Assembly (NCBI GenBank): GCA_008081045.1
Contig: VMDC01000013.1
Coordinates: 1 to 64,000 of the forward strand
Length of the DNA: 64,000 bases
Origin: Gammaproteobacteria bacterium
GTDB taxonomy: Bacteria > Pseudomonadota > Gammaproteobacteria > Pseudomonadales > Pseudohongiellaceae
Direction of reading: 5' to 3'
Positions within the stretch are counted from its first letter, which is position 1; each line of letters opens with the position of its first letter. This document shows positions 16,318-24,720 of this stretch, one piece after another. Made by a program: the position numbers and the translations under genes. The notes under the pieces were generated by a model. That model saw only the letters and a list, made by a program, of their open reading frames with translations. It made no database searches and was not told the DNA's origin.

Positions 16318-18239
16318 TTGTCGATCACGATTTGTCTCTCGCCATAATTCCGGACCTCTCCAGCCCGGTTTCGTAAGCTCACGCTGAGTGTGTAGGTGCC
16401 GTTGGCGACACTCAGGCTATTCCATGTTCCGGTGAAGCCCAGATTGGGACGGTTCGGGTCGCTCATCACATCCTGATTACGCACGACGTCTGGTCTTGGC
16501 ACCCCATATTGTAATGATTGGGCGGTCTTGCCATTGAGCATGAGTTCGACAGTGTCGATGCCCAAATCTTCGCTATAGGACCAGCCTGTGACAGTCAGTT
16601 GGCCGCGCACCACGTCCTCATGATCGGGCGTGTCAATCCAGGCAATGATGGGATATGGGCAGGGCCGGGCGCGGTCCTTCAAGCCCGGTTCCGACATGAC
16701 AAGCTCATCGATTACGTAGAAAGAGAACGCCTTGTCTCCTGCAAACAGTGAGAGCGGGGTGCTTGGACGAACCGTCTGGCTGACGCGGCACATTTCCGTC
16801 ATCAGATCGATTTTGTCCGCTTGCAGCAGCGTACTGTCTTCGGTGATGTAAAGCGCAGGCTGCCCCTCATGCTCCTGAATTGCACCGGCGTCCATTCGCC
16901 ACAAAGCCAGCTGCGTGGCCCTGCCGTCCCGAACAGCTTTATCTCGGTCCAGGGTGATCACCCTGTTCGAAAATCCGGCAAATTTCAGCTGGGCAGCGGT
17001 ATAGTAATTGTCCGTAATCAGCAGAGGGCGTTGATCAGAGAATTCGCTCCGCAGCACTTGACGGGTATGCTCACTGAAGGGTTTCCATCCGGCCATCTTG
17101 TTAGAAAGAACGCCTTTTCCCAACACTGGCTGCAGTTGTTCCTGATAGGCCTGAGAGCCCACCCCAACCAATCCGGTAAGTGTTCCGGCAAAGCCCAGCG
17201 TCAAGATGATACGAACCGCGCTGCTCCCGCTGATGGCAGTGCGCCGCTGCTCAAACCAGTTGCTGACCTGGCTGAGGGTGTCCGGTAATGCGACCAGCAG
17301 GGGAAAATACCCAGACAGGGGCCAATGGACTGATGTGCTGTTTGCGTCTGTCCATGGTGCCAGCAGCATGTAGACCAGCAAATTGGTAATGGAGACACTA
17401 AACAAGAGGGCCGCGGCTTCCTGCCGCTGAGCCTGTTTGAAAAGCCGCATCAGAGCCAGGAGAAAGCACAGGTAGAGCGGTGGTGTAACCAGTCCCGCTT
17501 GCTTGAAGATGTGCAGTAGCCCGCTTGCCTGAAATTCCCACGGGTGTCGATCAATCAGATAAAAACTGGCACTGCTTAACGCGTTGTTTAGGTTGAACCA
17601 GAGAATCGGCACCAGCCCTGTCGCTGCGATAAGCATGGCAAGGTAGAGCAAAGGGTTGCGGAAATGCGCTCTTGAACGACGTGAAATGAGCAGAAATCCA
17701 AGTGCAGCCAGTGGATATAAGACAAATCGATAGTGCGTACTGAGTCCGCAGGCAGTCGACAGGCCAGTCAGTAGCCAGAAAAAAGCCGAGTCAGTTCGCA
17801 GGGCGCGCTCAAATGCCCCTAAGGCAATTAAGCCAAACCAGATTAACGGAACGTCAGGTACCGCGAGGAGCCCAAGAAATCCGCCCAGAGGAAGGCAGAG
17901 CGAGATCAGCGCAGACTGCCGGGCGGCCTGCTTGCCGGTGATCGGATAGGCCAACCAGTAAACCAGCAATGGCACAGTGCTGCCCATCACAAGAAATATG
18001 GATCTGACCGCCAGTGCGCTGCCGTCTGTCAGAGAACTGCCGAGACGGACAAGCAGAGCAGTCATGAAAGGCAGGTCACTGTACCCTAAAGCGAGTTGTG
18101 TTGAGGCCAGCCAGTAGAAGATTTCGTCGCTGTACAGGTCAAGTTTGAATGCCAGAAACGTTTTGACCACTGCCAGCAGGAGAAATCCTGCCGTCAACAG
18201 TCTCAAAGCGCCGGACTGGGATGGGGTTCGCGCTGACAA
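16314..18239 (-). CDS. GT39-type membrane glycosyltransferase with C-terminal Ig-like domain
   Basis: A 641-residue integral membrane protein. Residues 10-400 contain about ten to twelve transmembrane helices with the early DLYSDEIFYW and YSDLPFMTALL loops typical of ArnT/PMT (GT39) polyprenyl-phosphate-sugar-dependent glycosyltransferases; the acidic D-E in SDEIFYW fits the catalytic position. After a periplasmic region, residues 540-640 form a beta-rich Ig-like domain (VRGQLTVTGWSYSEDLGID, then GTYTLSVSLRNRAG). The start is TTG with GGGAGA upstream. It lies 64 bases behind feoB on the same strand and could be cotranscribed. The donor and acceptor are unknown. Confidence 0.8.
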   Translation of the reverse strand: MSARTPSQSGALRLLTAGFLLLAVVKTFLAFKLDLYSDEIFYWLASTQLALGYSDLPFMTALLVRLGSSLTDGSALAVRSIFLVMGSTVPLLVYWLAYPITGKQAARQSALISLCLPLGGFLGLLAVPDVPLIWFGLIALGAFERALRTDSAFFWLLTGLSTACGLSTHYRFVLYPLAALGFLLISRRSRAHFRNPLLYLAMLIAATGLVPILWFNLNNALSSASFYLIDRHPWEFQASGLLHIFKQAGLVTPPLYLCFLLALMRLFKQAQRQEAAALLFSVSITNLLVYMLLAPWTDANSTSVHWPLSGYFPLLVALPDTLSQVSNWFEQRRTAISGSSAVRIILTLGFAGTLTGLVGVGSQAYQEQLQPVLGKGVLSNKMAGWKPFSEHTRQVLRSEFSDQRPLLITDNYYTAAQLKFAGFSNRVITLDRDKAVRDGRATQLALWRMDAGAIQEHEGQPALYITEDSTLLQADKIDLMTEMCRVSQTVRPSTPLSLFAGDKAFSFYVIDELVMSEPGLKDRARPCPYPIIAWIDTPDHEDVVRGQLTVTGWSYSEDLGIDTVELMLNGKTAQSLQYGVPRPDVVRNQDVMSDPNRPNLGFTGTWNSLSVANGTYTLSVSLRNRAGEVRNYGERQIVIDN

Positions 18240-18303
18240 ATTGCTCTCCCGGTTTGCTCCAGAGCATGCAGAACAGCTCTTCGAAGTTGCAGCAAATGCT
18301 CTG

Positions 18304-20430
18304 TCAGATCTGTACAGTCTGAATCAGATTTTTCGGCACCATCTTGCTCGACAGGCGTTTAAGATTATTGATAAAAATCCATAAAATCAGCAGCATAGAT
18401 GCAATCCATAATGAAGAATGCAAAGGATGCTCACCAAAGGTGCCAACCTGGTACACCACGGTCGCCGTGATATAGGCGAGTCCGGTACTCCAGCTGAAGA
18501 CCAGTACTGTCCAGTGGAGGCCGGCTTCTTTATGAACCGCTCCCAGCACTGCTACGCAGGGCGCATAAAGCAGCACAAACACCAGATAACAGAAGGCGGC
18601 GAAGGGGCTACCGAAGAGGCTGGCCATGTTGGTCAGGGTGCTGCTTTGCACTTCCTGCTCCTCAGCCACGGCCTGCAGATCGCTGACGTCCCCGATTGAG
18701 ATGCCCAGTGGGTCAGAAAGACTGTCGGCAAGCGCCAGAAACTCTGTCCCGATTGAGGCGAGTGCAGCGCTGCCCGCTGCCAACAGGTCGGGTGGGGCTG
18801 AGTTTTCACCGTTTTCCTGCTCGGTATACAGCGCGTCGAGAGTTCCGACGATGGCTTCTTTGGCGAACATGCCGGTAAACAGGCCAACAGTCGCTGGCCA
18901 GTTATCTGCTTCGATCCCCAGGGGTGCGAAAGCCGGGGTAATGGATTTGCCAATCACGCTCAACACGGATTTTTCAGAGTTTTCATTGCCGAAGCTCAGA
19001 TCAGTGCCCAGCGAATTGAGAAAACTGAGGGCAATGACCACGGTGATCACGGTTCTGCCGGCGCGCACCAGAAATCCCCTGAGCCTGAACCAGGTGGTCA
19101 GGAGTATGTTACGGGCAATCGGGGCGTGATAGGCAGGCATTTCCTGAAAGGACGGAGAGATTTCGGCGGGGAACATCTGCTTCCGAAAAATCCAGCCGGT
19201 AAATACTGCCAGGGCGATGCCAAGCAGGTAGAGACCAAAGACGATATTCTGGCCGCTCTGCTGAAAAAAGGTGGCCGCAAACAGGGCGTAAACAGTCAAT
19301 CTTGCGCCGCAACTCATGAACGGTGCCATGGCTATGGTCATAAGACGATCGCTGTCCCTGCCCAGTGTTCGGGTTGCCATCACGGCCGGCACATTACAGC
19401 CAAAGCCGACAATAAGAGGCACAAAAGCATTACCGGGTAAGCCGATGCTGCTCATCAGCCGGTCAATGACGAAGGCGGCCCTTGACATATATCCGGAATC
19501 TTCGAGCACAGACAGGCAGAGATAGAGAAAGCCAATCACCGGGATGAAGGTTGCGACCAGGGTAATGCCGCCACCTACGCCCTCTGCGAGCAATGTTACA
19601 AGCAGTGCCGGTGCGGACAGTTGTTCGAGCATCCAGCTCGTTCCGTCAATCAGCAGGGCAGCGAACAGGATGTCAAAGAAATCGATAAACACTGCGCCGA
19701 GATTCACTGCGAAAGTGAACATGAGATAAATCATCAGCAAGAAAATAGGGACACCCAGCCAGCGGTTAAGGACAACACGGTCCAGCTTCTCGGAGAGACC
19801 GTGTTTTTCTGGGTTGACCTCGACCACGCCGTTTAACAGTTGCTTGGATCGATGGTAGCGACGCAGCAGTGGATCCGCATCGCCTGTCGCAGCAGTATTG
19901 CCTTTCGGTTCGCTATCGGGGTGCGCACGCCGGCCAGAGTCGCCTGTCGAAAGCATCGCATCTTTCAATGCCTGAATGCCCTGCTTGCGGGCGGCCACCA
20001 TTGAGACCACCGTCAGCCCGAGTTGCTCTGCCAGCTTTTGAGGGTCAACGGCGATGCCGTGCTGTTCAGCAACGTCGAGCATGTTGAGAACAACGATTAT
20101 GGGTACACCGAGTTCGCTGAGCTGTTGCGTCAGGACCAGTCCGCGCTCAAGGTTGCTGGCATCAATGAGGTTGATGATCAGCTGTGCCTCATTGTTCGCC
20201 AGGAAGTCGCAGGAGATTTGTTCATCGACGCCCTGATATTCCTGCTCTAATGAATAGATACCAGGCAGATCAATGAGTTCTGCCTGCTGACCCTCCAGCA
20301 TGCAGTAGCCAAATTTCTTCTCGACGGTCACTCCCGGCCAGTTGCCGACCTTCTGGCGTGCTCCGGTCAGAAGATTGAAAAGGGTAGTTTTGCCGCAATT
20401 CGGGTTGCCAATCAGAGCAATTTTTTTCAT
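18304..20430 (-). CDS. feoB: Ferrous iron transporter FeoB
   Basis: A 708-residue inner-membrane Fe(II) uptake protein. The cytosolic G domain is at residues 1-170: GNPNCGKTTLFN (G1), DLPGIYSL (G3) and LNMLDVAE (G4, NxxD). The membrane part carries two inverted gate repeats: GFGCNVPAVMATR and GLFTGMFAKEAIVG regions. Length is slightly below the 770 residues of E. coli FeoB, the difference being in the linker. It starts four bases after the feoA stop, so the two are one operon; no feoC is seen. The operon is preceded by a Fur-like box. Confidence 0.95.
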   Translation of the reverse strand: MKKIALIGNPNCGKTTLFNLLTGARQKVGNWPGVTVEKKFGYCMLEGQQAELIDLPGIYSLEQEYQGVDEQISCDFLANNEAQLIINLIDASNLERGLVLTQQLSELGVPIIVVLNMLDVAEQHGIAVDPQKLAEQLGLTVVSMVAARKQGIQALKDAMLSTGDSGRRAHPDSEPKGNTAATGDADPLLRRYHRSKQLLNGVVEVNPEKHGLSEKLDRVVLNRWLGVPIFLLMIYLMFTFAVNLGAVFIDFFDILFAALLIDGTSWMLEQLSAPALLVTLLAEGVGGGITLVATFIPVIGFLYLCLSVLEDSGYMSRAAFVIDRLMSSIGLPGNAFVPLIVGFGCNVPAVMATRTLGRDSDRLMTIAMAPFMSCGARLTVYALFAATFFQQSGQNIVFGLYLLGIALAVFTGWIFRKQMFPAEISPSFQEMPAYHAPIARNILLTTWFRLRGFLVRAGRTVITVVIALSFLNSLGTDLSFGNENSEKSVLSVIGKSITPAFAPLGIEADNWPATVGLFTGMFAKEAIVGTLDALYTEQENGENSAPPDLLAAGSAALASIGTEFLALADSLSDPLGISIGDVSDLQAVAEEQEVQSSTLTNMASLFGSPFAAFCYLVFVLLYAPCVAVLGAVHKEAGLHWTVLVFSWSTGLAYITATVVYQVGTFGEHPLHSSLWIASMLLILWIFINNLKRLSSKMVPKNLIQTVQI

Positions 20431-20434
20431 CGGC

Positions 20435-20671
20435 CTATTGGATCTGTACGTTGATTACTCGGGCATCAGTCTTGCGCATGCTGAGGAGCGTGCCACCCAC
20501 TTTTATCTGCATGGGATCTCCGAGCGGAGCGACCCGCAGTATTTGAATGCTGGCGCCCGGTATTACCCCCAGTGCATAGAGACGACTTCTCAGCTCAACC
20601 GGCTTCTGTGCTATTTCGGTGACCAGACAAACATCGCCCACCTGAGCGCTGGCAAGAGTTGTTGAGTTCAT
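20435..20671 (-). CDS. feoA: Ferrous iron transport protein A
   Basis: A 78-residue SH3-like protein that supports FeoB-dependent ferrous iron uptake on the cytoplasmic side. It has the family pattern RLYALGVIPGASIQILRVAP and GDPMQIKVGGTLLSMRKTDA. The gene is first in the feoAB operon, with a sigma-70-like promoter and Fur-like box upstream. Confidence 0.93.
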   Translation of the reverse strand: MNSTTLASAQVGDVCLVTEIAQKPVELRSRLYALGVIPGASIQILRVAPLGDPMQIKVGGTLLSMRKTDARVINVQIQ

Positions 20672-20732
20672 TAAATAATTACCAGAAATTCAACAAGATA
20701 CAGACAATATTTCAGAGGTTATCTTGGTATGG

Positions 20733-20761
20733 AAAATAGCAAATCTAAATAATGTTGACAA
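20733..20761 (-). promoter_or_regulatory. Promoter of feoAB
   Basis: Read on the minus strand, TTGTCA (20761-20756) and TATTTT (20738-20733) are separated by exactly 17 bases. The -35 hexamer lies inside the Fur-like box, which fits iron repression of feoAB. Confidence 0.6.
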
Positions 20762-20769
20762 TCATTCTC
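20751..20769. promoter_or_regulatory. Fur-like box between feoA and bfd
   Basis: AATGTTGACAATCATTCTC matches 14 of 19 positions of the Fur consensus GATAATGATAATCATTATC. It overlaps the -35 of the feoAB promoter and a TTGACA (20755-20760) usable by the divergent bfd gene, so one site could control both directions under iron. Confidence 0.65.
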
Positions 20770-20803
20770 ATTTGCATTTGAATGACGTCTGAGGTTTATT
20801 CCT

Positions 20804-20992
20804 ATGTACGTCTGTATTTGCCGTCAAGTTACCGACCATGAGATTCGCGACGTCTGTCGCGAGGGCGCCAGTTCTCTCTCCGAATTGCGGGAAAAGCTGG
20901 GTGTCGCTTCTGACTGCGGTAAGTGTGGCAAACTGGCACGAACCATCGTCAAAGAATACGCTAAGTCGGCTGCATTTGTCAGCGCAGCGTAG
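20804..20992 (+). CDS. bfd: Bacterioferritin-associated ferredoxin
   Basis: A 62-residue [2Fe-2S] protein that donates electrons to release iron from bacterioferritin. Cysteines are at C4 and C6 (VCICRQ) and C38 and C41 (DCGKCGKL), the BFD-like Fer2_BFD pattern. It diverges from feoAB over a Fur-like box, so it is expected to be induced in iron shortage together with ferrous iron uptake. No bacterioferritin gene is within the window. Confidence 0.93.
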   Translation: MYVCICRQVTDHEIRDVCREGASSLSELREKLGVASDCGKCGKLARTIVKEYAKSAAFVSAA

Positions 20993-21167
20993 CTTCTGAT
21001 CTCCCCCGATGTGGTGAGGCGTTCCGAAACGAGAAGCGCTTCCGGCGTTCCGTCTATACTGCGCTCAGGCTCATCCAAAATCTGTCGATATCCCGAATAG
21101 ACGCCGCGGATCTGACATCGCCGTGATCGGGCCCTGCCTCTGTCCACCTTAGCTTCAAAATTTGTCT

Positions 21168-22133
21168 ATGCATGCATGTATTGATCTGGGTTCCAACAGT
21201 TTTCACTTGCTGATCGGCGAATGGCAGCAAGGGAAGATCGAGATCGTCGAGCGGTTAAGCGAAAAAGTTCAGCTGGGTGAAAATGTCCGCCAGACAGGCC
21301 GCATTTCGCCGGCAGCATTCGAGCGTGGTCTCGCCTGTCTGCGCCGGTTTTCGCATCTCATGGCGCAGTACCCCCTGCAACAGTATTGGGCGCTCGGTAC
21401 CAATACCTTTCGTGTTACGGAGAACGCTGATGCGTTCATCGCCAGTGCCGGTGAAATCGGGATAGATATTTCGGTTATTTCAGGGGTACAGGAAGCCGTC
21501 CTGATTTACGCGGGGGTGATCACGGAACTACCGAGTAGTGATGTTCATCGTCTGGTTATTGATATCGGCGGTGGCAGCACAGAAGTCATCATCGGCAGTC
21601 ATCATCAGCGATTACTGACAGACAGTCTGCCAATTGGCAGTGTTGCATGGCGCGACCGTTTCTTTTGCGATGTGAGTCCGGACACCGAGTCGGTCCTCGC
21701 GGCGATGGACGCGGGTCGGCAGGCGGCGATCGAAGTCTTTGCTGCAGTTGCGCCGGGTGTTGCCCGGTGCGGATGGCAGCAGGCACATGCCTCTTCGGGG
21801 ACGGTAAAAATGCTGGCGGCAATCTGTCAGGGACAAGGGCGTCCGGCGGGGGCTGTCTCTCTCGAGGCGCTTAGGGAGTTGAAGTCCCTTCTTGCTGAAA
21901 CAATCGTCGCGCAGGGGGAGCTGGCAGGGTTGAAAGAGGCACGGCGCGATCTGCTGCTGCCCGGATGGTGCGTGCTGTCCGGATTGATGGAAGCCTACCG
22001 GGTGTCGTCTGTCCAATTCAGCGCAACTGCACTTCGAGAAGGCATGCTGGATTTTATGGTACGAAATGAGAAGACCTTCGATGCGATGACACAAAGCGAT
22101 CTTCCCAGTATCAGCAGCGCCACGCCAGGATAA
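21168..22133 (+). CDS. ppx: Ppx/GppA phosphatase (exopolyphosphatase)
   Basis: A 321-residue ASKHA-fold enzyme that hydrolyses terminal phosphates of polyphosphate or pppGpp. The phosphate-1 loop is CIDLGSNSFHLLI (residues 4-16), and VIDIGGGSTEVIIG near residue 127 is the second nucleotide/phosphate motif. It is shorter than E. coli Ppx (513) and lacks the C-terminal HD-like domain, as do many Ppx/GppA family members, so Ppx versus GppA cannot be settled. ATG 21168 is preferred over TTG 21162. It converges with phoR, which makes a phosphate-metabolism pairing. Confidence 0.88.
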   Translation: MHACIDLGSNSFHLLIGEWQQGKIEIVERLSEKVQLGENVRQTGRISPAAFERGLACLRRFSHLMAQYPLQQYWALGTNTFRVTENADAFIASAGEIGIDISVISGVQEAVLIYAGVITELPSSDVHRLVIDIGGGSTEVIIGSHHQRLLTDSLPIGSVAWRDRFFCDVSPDTESVLAAMDAGRQAAIEVFAAVAPGVARCGWQQAHASSGTVKMLAAICQGQGRPAGAVSLEALRELKSLLAETIVAQGELAGLKEARRDLLLPGWCVLSGLMEAYRVSSVQFSATALREGMLDFMVRNEKTFDAMTQSDLPSISSATPG

Positions 22134-22244
22134 CCGGTGTTTGTCGGTTATCTCGAGCGCAAGCAAGGCGATCGAAAGCTGCTTTAAGAACCACTTCAAG
22201 GACCGTTTCAAGGGCGCTTGAGCCTGTCACTGTGGCGGATACTG

Positions 22245-23627
22245 TCAGTGCCGGCTGGCCTGGGAGAGCTTGTCCATGAGCGTAGCCGGCGTTTCTGCCC
22301 TCTCATCTGCTGCGACTGTGTCTCTGCCGTCGGTTTTAACTCTGCTGAGCGGAAATCGGCAGGTGAAGCAACTGCCCTTGCCAACTTCAGAGGAGACTGT
22401 CAGTTCGCCGTCATGTCGATTTACGATGTGCTTGACGATTGCCAGTCCGAGCCCTGTGCCGCCGGTTTCTGACGAGCGACTGACATCTACCCGATAGAAC
22501 CGCTCAGTCAGTCTTGGAAGGTGCTGCGCTTCAATACCGGGTCCATTGTCTTCGACATGGGCTTCCAGAAAGTCCTCGGAAAGGCGAATCAGGATATTAA
22601 TCTTGCCCTGATATGGGGTGTATTTCGCGGCGTTGCTGACGAGGTTAGCGATTGCGGAGTAGAGTTCACCGCGATCCCCGATGAATTTGATGTTCTCATC
22701 GCAACTGAGGCTGAACTGGTGATCCTGTTGGGCAAAAATTTGTCTGGCGTCGTTGACAATTTCAGACAGCAGCTGAATCAGGGCGAATGAGCTTTGCTTT
22801 CTTGATGGAGTGCCGGTTTCCAGCGCGGATAACGCCAGCAGATCCTTAACAATGTTTTCCATGCGAGAGGATTGCTGATGCATCTGGATGACCGGTTTTT
22901 CCCATTTACCGTCAAGATCCTGGATGTTGTCCAGTATCGCTTCAAGGTAGCCCTTGATCACGGTGATTGGAGTACCAAGTTCATGGGATACGTTGCCGAC
23001 AAAATCTTTTCGCATCAGTTCGAGTCGATGGAGTTGAGAGATATCCCGAACAATAATCAGTCGCTCATTTTCCCCAAAAAGAGCGATTTGAATCTCCAAT
23101 CTTTTGCCGCTGTCACCGGGCGCATTGATGTGTAGCGGTTCGTCGTAAACGTTTCTGCCGAAATATGCGGTGAATGCGGGATCACGAATCAAATTCGTCA
23201 CAGGTAGCCGCCTGTCTTCCGGATAGCGCAATCCCAATAAGGACTCAGTGGCCTTGTTCCACCAGTCGAGATTGTTATTCCGGTCGACCATTATGATCGC
23301 CATTTCCAGCGCTGCAGACGACTCTTGTGCTTTATTGACGATATTTTCCAAGTAGGCACTGGCGCGTCTTTCCTGCTTTTGCAGGCGATAAATGCCGTCG
23401 AATACTCCGCCCCACAGGCCGAAACCCTCAGGGGGTGCTGACCGGTCTGAGGCATGATCTTTCGCAAGCCATTTTGTCAACCGATGCAGCTGCACAAGAT
23501 TGAACAGGACGTAGCAAACTAAAAACAGTAAGAGTGCAGGCAGAAACTGCCCGATGGAATAACCAACAAGGCACACAGAGACCAGTATCAGGACCTGTTT
23601 TCGCAGTTCTGAGCGCCAGGCTTGCAC
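22245..23627 (-). CDS. phoR: Phosphate regulon sensor histidine kinase PhoR
   Basis: A 460-residue membrane histidine kinase. Two N-terminal helices (residues 10-48) anchor it, then a linker and a PAS domain (about 100-195). HisKA has VSHELGTPITVIKGY with the phospho-acceptor His; R of the usual HELRTP is G here. The HATPase domain shows N-box ANLVSNAAKYTP, G1 DNGPGI and G2 GGTGLGLAIV. This is the PhoR layout. The start is a GTG. The response regulator gene phoB, which normally lies immediately upstream in the same operon, is absent from the adjacent 300 bases. Confidence 0.88.
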   Translation of the reverse strand: MQAWRSELRKQVLILVSVCLVGYSIGQFLPALLLFLVCYVLFNLVQLHRLTKWLAKDHASDRSAPPEGFGLWGGVFDGIYRLQKQERRASAYLENIVNKAQESSAALEMAIIMVDRNNNLDWWNKATESLLGLRYPEDRRLPVTNLIRDPAFTAYFGRNVYDEPLHINAPGDSGKRLEIQIALFGENERLIIVRDISQLHRLELMRKDFVGNVSHELGTPITVIKGYLEAILDNIQDLDGKWEKPVIQMHQQSSRMENIVKDLLALSALETGTPSRKQSSFALIQLLSEIVNDARQIFAQQDHQFSLSCDENIKFIGDRGELYSAIANLVSNAAKYTPYQGKINILIRLSEDFLEAHVEDNGPGIEAQHLPRLTERFYRVDVSRSSETGGTGLGLAIVKHIVNRHDGELTVSSEVGKGSCFTCRFPLSRVKTDGRDTVAADERAETPATLMDKLSQASRH

Positions 23628-23932
23628 TTATGGGGTTCTCTTCAGGTCTGGGGTCGACAGAGGCAGCACATTCATTGAAATTCCCTCGAACTCAGGAGCA
23701 TGCTCGTCGGACTAGTGTAAAGGACATGCGATGCGATCGCTATCACAGTTAATCGGATAAGTCATATTTCTCGTTTTAGGAGACGCCGCGTATACTCCGG
23801 CATTTTCCGAAGCGGCAGGTGGCGCAGAAGTGTGCCGCGCCGCGATGACATGAACCCGATGGAACTGGCGGGGGCATATTATGTCATGCAGAAACCCACA
23901 CAGTGCAGCGGTAGGGTCAATTGACAAAGAGG
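23628..23932. other. Divergent intergenic region phoR-ubiC
   Basis: About 305 bases with no gene I can support. A 76-codon minus-strand frame at 23712-23942 has low-quality composition. There is no trace of phoB. GTATACT at 23789-23795 could be a -10 for the ubiC direction but lacks a convincing -35. Confidence 0.45.
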
Positions 23933-24478
23933 ATGGAGCCAATCAAGACCATTGAGCTTGATGATGACCGCTTGCGTTGGACCGTACCCGATTGCCAGCC
24001 CCGCCGCGCGAATCCGGCCATTCAGCGGTTGCTATACGATCAGGGGTCATTAACCCAGCAGCTGATCGAGGTAAGTAATGGCCGTTTCCGCGTACAAACG
24101 GTCGAGCTTGCGTGGCGAAATCTCCTCGGAGACGATTTGCGGAAATTGTTCGGCCCGGTTGCTCTGTCGCATAAATTCTGGTCCCGGAAAACAGTGCTGC
24201 TTTGCGAGGGTGCGCCGGCGGTACTTGCACACAGTCTCATGCCGGAGCACGCAGCGCAGTCCGCTCTGGATCAGGTTTTGGCGTTGGGTGAGCAACCTTT
24301 GGGTGAATATCTGTTTTCGCAGAACGGCCTAAAGCGCGGTGCATTCCAGTTCGCCCAATCCGAGCAGGGTTATTGGGGCCGCCGAAGGCTATTCTATCTG
24401 GACAGTAAGCCGATCATGGTTGCTGAATTTTTCCTCCCGGGAGAAACACTGGATAAGCTGTTGCGCAGGTGTCGATGA
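23933..24478 (+). CDS. ubiC: Chorismate--pyruvate lyase UbiC
   Basis: A 181-residue cytoplasmic enzyme that converts chorismate to 4-hydroxybenzoate and pyruvate, opening ubiquinone synthesis. Family signatures are GSLTQQLIEVSNGRFRVQ, SHKFWSRKTVLLCEGAP (the W-R- motif), and LGEYLFSQNGLKRGAFQF. ATG 23933 is taken as start; TTG 23921 is in frame. ubiA, its usual partner, does not follow: after 24478 the sequence runs into the rpoS upstream region without an open frame resembling a prenyltransferase. Confidence 0.88.
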   Translation: MEPIKTIELDDDRLRWTVPDCQPRRANPAIQRLLYDQGSLTQQLIEVSNGRFRVQTVELAWRNLLGDDLRKLFGPVALSHKFWSRKTVLLCEGAPAVLAHSLMPEHAAQSALDQVLALGEQPLGEYLFSQNGLKRGAFQFAQSEQGYWGRRRLFYLDSKPIMVAEFFLPGETLDKLLRRCR

Positions 24479-24661
24479 GCCCGGCTTATTGCTGAAGAGG
24501 CTCAGAGTGGTCATCTGGCCGCTGTTGGATTTATCCCGGGGTCTTCTCGGTTTGCCCCCTGCTGCCAAACAGCCGCTTGCGGCCGGGTGACTGGCCGTTT
24601 ACCGTGAGTAGTCTATACTGATTCGTAGGGCACTGGCGGTGGTTTATTTGGTGCCTTTTAC

Positions 24662-24683
24662 AACCGTTACAACCGTCACAAAA
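24662..24683. repeat. Short direct repeat upstream of rpoS
   Basis: ACAACCGT occurs twice in a row as ACAACCGTTACAACCGTCAC, followed by ACAAAAG. It lies about 40-60 bases before the rpoS start and may be part of the leader or an operator half-site pair. No binding protein can be assigned. Confidence 0.4.
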
Positions 24684-24720
24684 GCGTCATCGGAAACCCA
24701 TTGCTGTAAAGGAGTACACA

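Noticed and set aside
23628..23942. Remnant of phoB upstream of phoR
   Set aside because: No frame in this stretch shows a receiver or winged-helix motif.
24339..24590. 83-codon frame running past ubiC, considered as a start of ubiA
   Set aside because: Its residues do not match a prenyltransferase, and it overlaps ubiC in another frame.
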